Part shown: positions 42,146 through 50,653 of the stretch, one piece after another
Layout of the letters: each line of letters opens with the position of its first letter
How positions within the stretch are numbered: position 1 is the stretch's first letter
DNA from: Acidimicrobiales bacterium
GTDB lineage: Bacteria > Actinomycetota > Acidimicrobiia > Acidimicrobiales > JADJXE01
NCBI GenBank assembly: GCA_016716005.1
Contig: JADJXE010000001.1
Location: forward strand, 1,935,001-1,999,000
Direction: 5' to 3'
DNA: 64,000 nucleotides
Made by a program: the position numbers and the translations under genes
The notes under the pieces: generated by a model
Databases searched by the model: none
Told to the model about the DNA's origin: nothing
What the model saw: only the letters and a program-made list of their open reading frames with translations

Positions 42146-42301
42146 CTAGCTCCGGCCGATCAGCAGGTAGTAGGCCCAGCCCCACATGGCCATGATGAGC
42201 AGGATGAACAGGCCGAGGATGAGCATGGTCCCGTTCGGACGGTGCTCCTCCTCCTCATGAGCGGGGGCCTCCGAGGGGGTCGTGTGCGTGGACTCGCTCA
42301 C
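42146..42301 (-). CDS. Small single-helix oxidase subunit (51 aa, subunit IIa-like)
   Basis: GTG 42301 opens 51 codons ending at TAG 42146-42148. The protein has an acidic/His front (ESTHTTPSEAPAHEEEEHRP), then one helix, MLILGLFILLIMAMWGWAYY, and LLIGRS. Size, single helix and place directly before subunit II fit the CbaD/CoxIIa accessory subunit of ba3 oxidases. It overlaps the cupredoxin stop by 4 bases and is 1 base from cbaB, which makes a chance frame very unlikely. It is easily missed because of its length. Confidence 0.75.
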   Translation of the reverse strand: MSESTHTTPSEAPAHEEEEHRPNGTMLILGLFILLIMAMWGWAYYLLIGRS

Positions 42302-42807
42302 TGGACCGTGACCGTGCCCTTCATGCCCGCCGCGAAGTGGCCGGGCACCGTGCAGATCACCTGGTACTCGCCGGCGTCGAGGGTGAAGGCGACCTCGCCC
42401 TGCTCGCCCGCCGGGACGTTGTCGGTGGCCGCGAGCACCAGGTCCTCGTTGAAGTCGGCCTCGCTGGAGATGGACTCGCTGAGGATCGTCCAGTTGTGCT
42501 CCACCGCCCCCTCGTTGGTGAGGACCGCGGAGACCTCTTCGCCGGCGGGCACGAGGACGTCGGCCGGGTTGAAGGAGAACTCGTTGGCCCCGATCTCGGG
42601 GTTGGCGGTGGGACCGCTCGGCGCCGCGGCGCCGCCGCCGCCCTCGCTGTCGGAGCTGCCGGCGACCACGATCGCCACCACGGCGAGCACCAGCGCGATG
42701 AAGGCGACCACGGTCACCACCGCGAGCCAGGCCGACTGGCCGGCGCCGAACAGGATCTCCGATCCCTGCTCGCTGTCGTCCTGAACGTCCTGTTGCGTCT
42801 TGGCCAT
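42298..42807 (-). CDS. Membrane-anchored blue copper protein (cupredoxin), likely electron carrier
   Basis: The 169-residue protein has one N-terminal helix (AWLAVVTVVAFIALVLAVVA), a Gly/Ala linker and a cupredoxin domain. Ligands of a type 1 copper site are in order: His in GAVEHNWTIL, then Cys-His-Met in VICTVPGHFAAGM. Such proteins carry single electrons outside the membrane. As first gene of the ba3 oxidase operon it probably feeds subunit II in place of cytochrome c. ATG 42807 is preferred (MAKTQQDVQD) with GGGAGA before it; upstream frame is poor. Confidence 0.88.
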   Translation of the reverse strand: MAKTQQDVQDDSEQGSEILFGAGQSAWLAVVTVVAFIALVLAVVAIVVAGSSDSEGGGGAAAPSGPTANPEIGANEFSFNPADVLVPAGEEVSAVLTNEGAVEHNWTILSESISSEADFNEDLVLAATDNVPAGEQGEVAFTLDAGEYQVICTVPGHFAAGMKGTVTVQ

Positions 42808-43000
42808 CGATTCTCCCTGGGCTCCCTGGTTGCCGACGACTGGTCGGCGTGACTGTCTAGCAAATCCCCCGACCCCGCCGGGAACTCGGCACCGGTCGGG
42901 AACGACAACCATCGTTGCCTACACGTCGCCCTCCGCGCCACAGGAGGGTCGAAAGTCCCGAGTCGAGCGTGCGCGGTGCCACCGTCGCCCGCCCGCTCGG

Positions 43001-43006
43001 TAGCCT
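43001..43006 (+). promoter_or_regulatory. -10 element (TAGCCT) of the tandem LuxR-family genes
   Basis: TAGCCT lies 7 bases (CCCGGCG) before GTG 43014 with no ribosome site between. It supports GTG 43014 rather than an upstream start at 42915 and a leaderless mRNA. Confidence 0.5.
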
Positions 43007-43013
43007 CCCGGCG

Positions 43014-45872
43014 GTGACCGGACGGCGGACGATCCCGCTGGTGGGGCGGTCGAGCCAGCTGGCGGTGGCCTCGGCGGCGCTGCGGTCGGCCGCAGCCGGC
43101 AGCGGCGACGTGCTGTCGGTGAGCGGCGAGGCCGGGGCCGGCAAGACCCGCCTGCTCCGCTCGGTGGCCGACCAGGCCCGCGACGAGGGGATGGCGGTGG
43201 TGTGGGCGACCGCCGACCCGGCCGAGGCGGGCCGGCCCTACGCCCCCCTGCTCGCCGCCTTCGGCGTGGACGCCGTGCACCCCGACCCCACGCTCGCCCG
43301 GCTGGCCGCCCGAGCCGTTCCGGCCGTGGTGGGGCTGGTCGGTCCGGACTCCCTCGCCGGGGCCGGGCGGCCCGGCGGCCCGGCGGTCGATGCGTCGGAC
43401 GCGGTGGTCGACCTGGTGGAGCGGACCGCCACGCGCCTCCCGCTGCTGCTCGTCGTGGACGACGCCCAGTGGGCCGACCGGGGGACGCTGGCCGTGCTGC
43501 GCTCCCTGGCCCGACGAGCCCGCTCCATGGCCCTGCTGCTGGCCGTGGCCACCCGCCCCGAGGGCGAGGACCGGCCCGACCTGGTCGAGGTGCGCGCCTC
43601 GGGGCCCCACCTCGACCTGACCCCCCTCCGCCACGACGAGGTCCGCTCCCTCGCGACCTCGCTGCTGGGCGGGCCGCCGGGGCCGCACCTGTCCGAGCAG
43701 CTGGCCAAGGCCGGCGGCAGCCCGTACCTGGTGGTCGAGCTGCTCGAGGCCGTCGTCCGGGAGGGGCTCCTCGATGAGGGGCCCGACGGGATCGACCTGC
43801 GCGCCGCCGGGGACGGCGCCGGCGAGACCGGGCCGGCCGTGCTGCGTCGGCTCCGCTCGCTGGCGCCCGGCACCCTCGAGGTCCTGCGGGCCGCGGCCGT
43901 GTTCGGGCCGTCGTTCACCGAGGCCGAGCTCGCTGGGCTGGTCGGCAAGGATCCGACCCCACTCGACGAGGCGCTCGCCGAGGCGGTGGCTGCGGGGGTG
44001 CTGGAGCGGCGACCCCCCGGCCTCTGGTTCCGCCACGACCTGCTGCACGAGTCGCTGCTGGGGTCGGTGCCCGCCGTGCTCCGAGGCGCCCTGCACCTCG
44101 ACGCCGCCCGGGCCTGCGCGCAGGCCGGAGCGCCGGCGGCACGCGTGGCCCACCACGCCCTCCTCGCACCGGTCACCGAGGATCGGGAGCTGGCCGGGTG
44201 GCTGCGCAGGGCGGCGCGCGACATCGCCGCCGACGATCCGGCGACGGCCGCCCGGCTGCTCGAACGGGCCGTCGCCACCACCCCGCCTCACGACCCCTCC
44301 CGCATCGAGGCCGCCGCCGAGCTGGCCCAGGGGCTCGCCGTCGCCGGTGTCCTGGCCGAGGCCGAGCGTGTCGCCACCGCGGGCCTGGCCGGCGACCCGG
44401 CGCCCGACCCGGCCCGCGACCTGCGCCGCACCCTGGCGTACGTCCGCTTCGCCCGGGGCGAGTTCGCCGCCGCGGGCCGGCTGCTGGAGTCAGGGCCGGA
44501 GGCGGACGGACCCTCGCTCGTCGAGGCCGCCTTCGCCCGGCTGCTGCAGCTCGACCTGGACGGGGCCGAGGCCGCCGCCCGGGCCTCGCTCGACCGCGCC
44601 GGGGCACCGCCGGGGGGGGCGTCACCCGACGAGATCACCCGCACCCTCGCGCTCACGGCGCTGAGCTACCTGGCGATGCTGCGGGGCGACACCGGCGGGG
44701 CCGTCGAGCTGAGCGCCCGAGCGGTGGCCGCCGCCGACCGCAGCCCCAACCTCGAGGCCCACCGGTTCCAGCCGGCGCTGTTCGGCGCGCTGGCGCTGAC
44801 CCTCCACGATCGCAGCACCGAGGCCGCGGCGTCGCTCGCCACGAGCCGCCGGCTGGCCCGCCGCCTCGGCACCGGCTGGGACGCGCCGCTCCGCCATGCC
44901 GTCGCCGCCCTCGAGCACCACCGGAGCGGCCGCTGGGACGACTGCCTGGCCGAGTGCGAGACCGGGCTCGAGGTGGCGCGCGGCCACGACCTCCACCTCG
45001 CCGACCTGCTCCTCCACGCCCACGTCGCGCTGGTCGCCGTCCGACGGGGAGACCGTGACACCGCCGAGGGCGCGCTCCGGGGGGCCGACGACGCCCTGGG
45101 CTCCGGTGCTCGGCTCGGGCTCACGTGGTCCTCCTGGGCCCGTGCCCTGGCGCGGGCCGGCGACGGCGACGACGGGCTCGCCTGCGACGCCCTGGTCGCG
45201 CTCGAGCAGCTGTCGGTGCCCTTCGGCCTGCTGGTCCGGCTCCACCCGGCCTCACCCGACCTGGTGCGGCTGGCGCTCCGGGCCGGACGGCCCGAGCAGG
45301 CGGCCGCCACCGCCGAGCACGCCACCCTCCTCGCGACCAGGAGCGGTGCGCCCACCGTGGTCGCCGCCGCGCTGCGGTGCCAGGCCCTGTGTCGCGGCGA
45401 CGCCGACGCCGCGGTGGCGGCGGCCGAGGCCTACGCCGGGGCCGGACGGCCGGTGGAGGAGGCCGACGCGGCTACCGACGCCGCGCTGGCCCTCGCCGCT
45501 GCCGGACACCCGGCAGCGGCCGAGGCGTGGGCCCTGCGCGCGGCCGCCGCCTACGAGGCGGTCGGCGCCGACGCCGACCTCGACCGCCTGCGGTCCGCCG
45601 GCCTGGCCCGCCGACGTGGGCCCAACCGCAGCGCCTCGTCAGGGCCCGAGGCGCTCACCCCGACGGAGCGACGAGTCGCCGGGCTGGTCGCCGAGGGCCA
45701 CTCCAACATCGACGTCGCCGAGCGGCTGGGCCTGTCGCGGCGAACGGTGGAGACCCACCTGCAGCACGTGTTCACCAAGCTCGGGATCACGAACCGCATG
45801 GCCCTGGCGCTGCGGTGGCGGGAGCGGGGGCAGCGGCGGGGGCAGCCCGCACCCCTGGGCCGCGGGCGGTGA
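43014..45872 (+). CDS. Large ATP-binding LuxR-family regulator (LAL/MalT-like) 1
   Basis: The 952-residue protein has an N-terminal AAA ATPase: Walker A VSGEAGAGKTRLLRSVADQA (about residues 36-55) and Walker B LPLLLVVDDAQWADRGTLAV. A long helical middle of TPR type follows (Ala/Leu/Arg-rich pairs such as ARLLERAVATTPPHDPSRIE). The C-terminal LuxR HTH is ALTPTERRVAGLVAEGHSNI to SRRTVETHLQHVFTKLGITN. LAL proteins are usually activators that bind a signal in the TPR part. Target genes are not known. It overlaps a paralogue by 4 bases. Confidence 0.9.
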   Translation: MTGRRTIPLVGRSSQLAVASAALRSAAAGSGDVLSVSGEAGAGKTRLLRSVADQARDEGMAVVWATADPAEAGRPYAPLLAAFGVDAVHPDPTLARLAARAVPAVVGLVGPDSLAGAGRPGGPAVDASDAVVDLVERTATRLPLLLVVDDAQWADRGTLAVLRSLARRARSMALLLAVATRPEGEDRPDLVEVRASGPHLDLTPLRHDEVRSLATSLLGGPPGPHLSEQLAKAGGSPYLVVELLEAVVREGLLDEGPDGIDLRAAGDGAGETGPAVLRRLRSLAPGTLEVLRAAAVFGPSFTEAELAGLVGKDPTPLDEALAEAVAAGVLERRPPGLWFRHDLLHESLLGSVPAVLRGALHLDAARACAQAGAPAARVAHHALLAPVTEDRELAGWLRRAARDIAADDPATAARLLERAVATTPPHDPSRIEAAAELAQGLAVAGVLAEAERVATAGLAGDPAPDPARDLRRTLAYVRFARGEFAAAGRLLESGPEADGPSLVEAAFARLLQLDLDGAEAAARASLDRAGAPPGGASPDEITRTLALTALSYLAMLRGDTGGAVELSARAVAAADRSPNLEAHRFQPALFGALALTLHDRSTEAAASLATSRRLARRLGTGWDAPLRHAVAALEHHRSGRWDDCLAECETGLEVARGHDLHLADLLLHAHVALVAVRRGDRDTAEGALRGADDALGSGARLGLTWSSWARALARAGDGDDGLACDALVALEQLSVPFGLLVRLHPASPDLVRLALRAGRPEQAAATAEHATLLATRSGAPTVVAAALRCQALCRGDADAAVAAAEAYAGAGRPVEEADAATDAALALAAAGHPAAAEAWALRAAAAYEAVGADADLDRLRSAGLARRRGPNRSASSGPEALTPTERRVAGLVAEGHSNIDVAERLGLSRRTVETHLQHVFTKLGITNRMALALRWRERGQRRGQPAPLGRGR

Positions 45873-48559
45873 CCACGGGAGCGCCGACGCCGGCCGCCCT
45901 GGTCGGCCGGGACCAGGCCTGGGCTGCGGCCACCGACCGGCTCCGCGCCCTCGCCGACGGCGGTGGCGGCGGCCTGGTGGTGACCGGCGAGCCCGGCGCG
46001 GGCAAGACCCTGCTGGCCGAGCTGCTCACCGACGAGGCCCGGGCACGGGGGCTGGTGGTCCGGCGGGCGGCGGCACCCCCGCCCGGGGTCGAGCGCCCCC
46101 GCGGCGTGCTGGCCACCGCCCTGGCGGGCGAACGCGCCGACCGGGCGGCACCCGCCGACACGGCTGCGGACCCCGCCACCACCCTCGGACAGCTCCTGGC
46201 CGGGCCCGCGCCGGTCGTCCTCGCCATCGACGACGCCCACTGGGCCGACCGAGCGGCCCTCCGGGTGCTGGAACGGCTCGCTCCCGACCTGGCGCGCCTC
46301 CCGCTGCTGCTCGTGCTGGCGTTCCGCCCGGCGCCCCGACCGCCGTCGCTCGACGACCTGCTCGACGCCCTGCCCGGCGAGCGGACCACCCGGGTCACCC
46401 TCGGGCCGCTCGACGCGAGCGCCGTCGGCCGGCTGCTCGCGGGCGAGCTGGGCAGGACACCGGGCAAGCGCCTGCTGCGGGAGGCGGCCCGTGCCCGCGG
46501 CAACCCCTTCCTCGTCCTCGAGCTGGCCCGCGCCGTCGCCGAAGCGGGCCTGCTGGAGCGGGTCGGTGACCAGGTCGAGCTGGTGCCGTCCCCCGGCCGC
46601 GACGACCGGCGCCTGACCGGCCGGCTCGCCCACCTCGACCCGGCGACCTCGGAGGTGCTGCGCGCCGCTGCCGTGCTGGGCGTGCCGGCCACACCGTCGG
46701 AGCTGTCGTCGATGCTCGGCGTCCCGGTGGCCGGTCTGGTCGGGCCGGTGGAGGAGGCGCTTCGCCTGACCGTCCTCGAGGAGGTCGGCGACCGGCTCGG
46801 GTTCCGCCACGACCTGCTGCGGGCCGCGCTCTACGCATCGACGCCCGAGCAGGTGCGGGTGCACCTGCACCGCACCGCGGCCGCCGCGGCCGAGGCCTCG
46901 GGGGCCCCGACCAGCCAGGTGCTGCGACACCGCCTGCTCGCCGGCGACCCGGTCGACGACGCCCTGCTGGCATGGATGGACACGGCCGCGGCCGAGCGGG
47001 CCGCCGCCACCGCCCCGGCGGTCGACGTGCTGGACGAGGCCGCCAGCCACCTGCCAGCCGGCCACCCGTCGCGCCCGGCCCTGGACGCGGCCCTGGCCCG
47101 CGCCCTCCTTCTCGACGGGCGCCCCGCCGCGGCCGAGCGCACCGCTCGAGCGGTCCTCGCCGCGGGCCCGGGGACCGACGTGGCCACCAGGGCCGGGCGC
47201 ACCCTCGTCGACGCCCTGCTCGCCCAGGGCCGGGTGGGGGCGGCCGCCGCCGCGGCCACCGACCCACGCCCCGAGACCGCGGTGGCCGTGCTCCTGGGAG
47301 ACGAGCCGGCGGCGGCGGCCGGGCCGGCGCGCCTGCTGCTCGATCGACCCGGCGAGGAGGCGCTGGCGCTCGCCCTGCTCGCGGCCTCGGCCGCCCTCAC
47401 GGGCGACGACCACACGGCCCGCCGGCACGCCGCGCAGGTGCGAGACCTGGCCCGGCACCTGCCCGCCCTCCGCGCCCGACGGTGGCCTCCGGCGCTGTGG
47501 CTGGGCCTGGCGGCCAGCCTGGGCGACCGGGGTGGGGAGGCGCTCGCCGACCTGGCCGCCGCCGCCGACGGCACGCCGCCGCCCGAGGCGGGCTGGACCG
47601 CCGGCCTGCGCCATGCCTTCGCGGCCGAGGAGCACGAACGATCGGGCCGCTGGGACGACGCCTGGGCCGAGACGTCGGCCGGCCTGGACGCGTCGCGCGA
47701 AGGGGCCGCCCTCGGGGTGCTCATCCTGCTGGGCGTCGCGGCCCGCATCAGCGGGCGCAGGGCGCTCCCGGAGGCGGCCGCCGCCGCCGACCGCGCCGCC
47801 GCCGAGGTGGCCGCCGGGGCGACGGTGGGCGGCGAGTGGGCCGCGCTGGGCCGCGCCGCGGTGCTCGAGGGCGGGGGGGACCCCGCCGGAGCCCTCGCCG
47901 TGCTCCTCGCGGCCGTCGAGTCGGCGGCCGACGCCGGGAGAACCGGCCGGCTCCACCTGCTCACCCCCGACGTGGTGCGCCTGGCCCTGGCCAGCGGCGA
48001 GGGCGACGTGGCGGCATGGGCCGCTCGCCTCACCGACCGGCGCGCCGAGGGGTCCACGGTGCCCTCGGTGGTGGCGGCCGCGCATCGGTGCCGGGGCCTG
48101 GTGGATCGGGACCCCGATCGCCTCCTCGCCGCCGCGGCGGTGCTCGAGGGCACCGGGCGCCCACTGGAGCGGGCCGCGGCCGCCGTCGAGGCCGCCCTCG
48201 CGCTGGCCGACCGGGGCCGGCCCGACGACCTGCGCGGACTGCTGGCGCCGGCCCTGGCCACCTACGCGTCGGTCGGGGCGACCCTCGACGCCGACCGCGT
48301 CCGTGCCGCGCTCCGGGCCCGTGGCCTGCGACCCCCGCGCGCGACCAGACCGGCCGAGGGATGGGACGCCCTCACCCCGGCCGAGCTCCAGGTGGTGGCG
48401 CTGGTCGCCGAGGGGGCCACCAACCAGCAGATCGCCGATCGGCTCTACCTCTCCCGGCGCACGGTGGAGACGCACCTGCGCCGGGTGTTCACGAAGCTCG
48501 GCACGTCCTCACGGGTGGAGCTGGCCGTCGCCGCGACCCGGCGCGGCCTGGCCGGCTGA
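45869..48559 (+). CDS. Large ATP-binding LuxR-family regulator (LAL/MalT-like) 2
   Basis: The 896-residue protein has the same plan as its upstream neighbour: Walker A VTGEPGAGKTLLAELLTDEA, Walker B VVLAIDDAHWADRAALRVLE, a helical repeat middle, and the C-terminal HTH ALTPAELQVVALVAEGATNQ to SRRTVETHLRRVFTKLGTSS. The two differ along most of their length, so they are old paralogues. Expressed together from GTG 45869 (GTGA overlap), they could form a heteromeric regulator. The operon ends at a strong hairpin 12 bases downstream. Confidence 0.9.
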   Translation: MTTGAPTPAALVGRDQAWAAATDRLRALADGGGGGLVVTGEPGAGKTLLAELLTDEARARGLVVRRAAAPPPGVERPRGVLATALAGERADRAAPADTAADPATTLGQLLAGPAPVVLAIDDAHWADRAALRVLERLAPDLARLPLLLVLAFRPAPRPPSLDDLLDALPGERTTRVTLGPLDASAVGRLLAGELGRTPGKRLLREAARARGNPFLVLELARAVAEAGLLERVGDQVELVPSPGRDDRRLTGRLAHLDPATSEVLRAAAVLGVPATPSELSSMLGVPVAGLVGPVEEALRLTVLEEVGDRLGFRHDLLRAALYASTPEQVRVHLHRTAAAAAEASGAPTSQVLRHRLLAGDPVDDALLAWMDTAAAERAAATAPAVDVLDEAASHLPAGHPSRPALDAALARALLLDGRPAAAERTARAVLAAGPGTDVATRAGRTLVDALLAQGRVGAAAAAATDPRPETAVAVLLGDEPAAAAGPARLLLDRPGEEALALALLAASAALTGDDHTARRHAAQVRDLARHLPALRARRWPPALWLGLAASLGDRGGEALADLAAAADGTPPPEAGWTAGLRHAFAAEEHERSGRWDDAWAETSAGLDASREGAALGVLILLGVAARISGRRALPEAAAAADRAAAEVAAGATVGGEWAALGRAAVLEGGGDPAGALAVLLAAVESAADAGRTGRLHLLTPDVVRLALASGEGDVAAWAARLTDRRAEGSTVPSVVAAAHRCRGLVDRDPDRLLAAAAVLEGTGRPLERAAAAVEAALALADRGRPDDLRGLLAPALATYASVGATLDADRVRAALRARGLRPPRATRPAEGWDALTPAELQVVALVAEGATNQQIADRLYLSRRTVETHLRRVFTKLGTSSRVELAVAATRRGLAG

Positions 48560-48570
48560 CTGCCCTGCGC

Positions 48571-48619
48571 GTTCTCTGGCAGGTTCACCACCACCAGGGT
48601 GGTCGAGCTGCCAGAGAAC
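48571..48619. terminator. Strong hairpin between convergent genes (bidirectional terminator)
   Basis: GTTCTCTGGCAG (48571-48582) is perfectly complementary to CTGCCAGAGAAC (48608-48619), with ACCACC/GGTGGT pairing inside. It lies between the convergent LuxR gene (ends 48559) and the Hsp70-like gene (ends 48689). There is no U-tract, as common in high-GC actinobacteria. Confidence 0.7.
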
Positions 48620-48688
48620 CTGGATCCCGCACCTCGGGGCGGTGTGTGCCGGCTGCTGCAGGACATCGGGGTCAGCCAGCGGCCGGGA

Positions 48689-50506
48689 TCACCGGCCGGC
48701 GATGGGCATGCAGTTCCCGGTGCCGAGGGTCGTCCGCTGCTGGGCGTCAGCGACCAGGGCGCACAGCTTGGTGGCCTCGGCCGGGGCCGTGCCCCCCTCC
48801 CACCCGACGAAGGGTTCGGCCGGACCCCAGTCGACCCAGTCGCCGGGGTTGGCGCTCTGCGTGCCCGAGTCCTCCGGGGCGGTGGTGTCCAGGAAGAACT
48901 GCGCGTGGGCGCTGCCGTCCGGGAACGGCGCCGGTGGGGAGACCAGCACCACGTTGAGCGGCACGAAGTCGGCCACGACCGCCCCGTTCTCCTCCCGCAC
49001 GTCGGTGATGCAGATGTACGGCCCGCTGGCGTCGGGGCACTCGGGCGGCACCGCCGTCGTGGTGGTGATCACCACCTGCGACGTGGGCGACGTGCTGGTC
49101 GGCGGGGCGGTAGTGGCCTCTGCCGTCGTGGACGGGCCCGCGGCGTCGGTGGTGCCCGGCCCCGCCTGGTCGCCGCCGTCGCCACCCCCGCCCCCGCCCA
49201 GCACCACGACGGCCACCACCACCAGCGCCACCGCGGCCACCACCGCGCCGACCACGAGGGGAAGGCGCGAACGGCCCGACGGCGGGGTCGTCGGGGCGGG
49301 CGGCGCGGGGGTCGGCGGCGGGCCGGCGCCGGCCCCAGCGGGCGTGCCAGGGGCGCCCGGCGCCGGCGCCGGCGCGGGCGAGGCCGCGGCGGCCACCGCC
49401 CCGGCCCCGGCCACCGCCCCGGCGGCCGTGGCCGCCAGCGCGCCCGACGCATGGGCGGCGGCGATGGCGGCGCCGAGGGCGCACGCATGCTTGGGATGGG
49501 CGTCGACAGCCACGGGGCGGCGCAGCTCGGCGCCCACCATCTCGGCGACCATGGGGATGCGCGACGAGCCGCCCACGAGCAGCACCGCCGAGACGGCCTG
49601 GGGCTCGACGCCCGCCGAGCGCAGCGCCCGCCGCAGGGCCGCGACCGTGTCCGACAGCGGCGCCCGGATGAGCGACTCGAACTCCGACCGGGTGATGCGC
49701 ACCTCGGTGCGGAGGTCGGGGAGGATCACCGGGATCGCCGCCTCGGTGTCGTCCGACAGCGCTTCCTTGGCCTCGGTGCAGTCCTGTCGGAGCCGGGAGA
49801 GAGCGGCGATGGTCGCCGGGTCGTCAGGATCGAGCTCCTCGATGGCACCGCCGAGGGCCCGGGTGACGTGGGCGAAGACGGCCTGGTCGAAGTCGATCCC
49901 GCCGAGCCGCTCGATGCCCTCGGGCTGGCCGAGCATCTCGAAGCCCGTCTCCGTCTTGCGGAGCACCGCGGCGTCGAAGGTGCCTCCGCCCAGGTCGTAG
50001 ACGGCGATCACCTGCCCGGGCTCCACCCGCTCGGTGCTGGCGTAGTACGTCGCCGCCGCCTCGGGCTCGGGAAGGGTGACCACGTCCTCGAGGTCGGCCA
50101 GCCGGATCGCCTGGGCGAGCAGATCCTGCTTGTAGGGCCCCCAGTTCGCTGGATGGGTGACCGCCACCGAGTCGGGCGGGCCGCCCTCCTGGGCGGTGAC
50201 CTGCTCGACGGTCCAGCGCAGGAGCTTCGCCATGAGCGCCTCGGCCGAGTACGGCGCCCCGCCCACGAGGATCGGCGTGGGATCCCCGATCCTGCGCTTG
50301 AACTCCCGGGCCACGCGGTCGGGCTCGGTGACGGCACGCCGGCTGGCGGCGTCACCCGTGAGGATCTCGTCGTCTTCGCGCAGGTAGACGACCGACGGCA
50401 CCGACGCCGCCCGGTTCCCCAGCGTGACGATCTGGGCCCGGTCGTCGCGGAACAGCGCCGCGGCCGTGTAGGTGGTGCCGAGATCGATCCCGAGCTGATA
50501 CCCCAT
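48689..50506 (-). CDS. Membrane-anchored Hsp70-type ATPase with extracytoplasmic C-terminal domain
   Basis: Of 605 residues, 1-355 form a full Hsp70/actin-type nucleotide domain: GIDLGTTYTAAAL (phosphate 1), VIAVYDLGGGTFDAAVL (phosphate 2) and AVLLVGGSSRIPMVAEMVG (adenosine). The peptide-binding domain of DnaK is absent. Instead come an Ala/Pro linker, one helix (about residues 415-437), a Thr/Ser stalk and a final outer domain of about 120 residues with four Cys (ECPDASGPYICITDV, KLCALVADAQQ, GTGNCMPIAG). So an ATPase inside could respond to something bound outside. It is divergent from the Pro-rich/dynamin operon at 50654-55434 and probably works with it. Confidence 0.85.
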   Translation of the reverse strand: MGYQLGIDLGTTYTAAALFRDDRAQIVTLGNRAASVPSVVYLREDDEILTGDAASRRAVTEPDRVAREFKRRIGDPTPILVGGAPYSAEALMAKLLRWTVEQVTAQEGGPPDSVAVTHPANWGPYKQDLLAQAIRLADLEDVVTLPEPEAAATYYASTERVEPGQVIAVYDLGGGTFDAAVLRKTETGFEMLGQPEGIERLGGIDFDQAVFAHVTRALGGAIEELDPDDPATIAALSRLRQDCTEAKEALSDDTEAAIPVILPDLRTEVRITRSEFESLIRAPLSDTVAALRRALRSAGVEPQAVSAVLLVGGSSRIPMVAEMVGAELRRPVAVDAHPKHACALGAAIAAAHASGALAATAAGAVAGAGAVAAAASPAPAPAPGAPGTPAGAGAGPPPTPAPPAPTTPPSGRSRLPLVVGAVVAAVALVVVAVVVLGGGGGGDGGDQAGPGTTDAAGPSTTAEATTAPPTSTSPTSQVVITTTTAVPPECPDASGPYICITDVREENGAVVADFVPLNVVLVSPPAPFPDGSAHAQFFLDTTAPEDSGTQSANPGDWVDWGPAEPFVGWEGGTAPAEATKLCALVADAQQRTTLGTGNCMPIAGR

Positions 50507-50653
50507 GAGCGCCTCCGTCGACGGCCGACCGCCGCACCGTACCGAGGCACGGCCCGGTCGAGAAGGGCAGCGGCCAACAATGCGTGTTCTCACGGAGGAA
50601 GTGCCGGCCTCCCCGCCGTACGGTCGACCGACACCGAGCGAAGGGATCCTCCC

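Noticed and set aside
42915..43013. Upstream start at 42915 for the first LuxR-family gene
   Set aside because: It would put the TAGCCT -10 box inside the gene; the first 33 codons are Arg/Pro-rich and unlike LAL N-termini.
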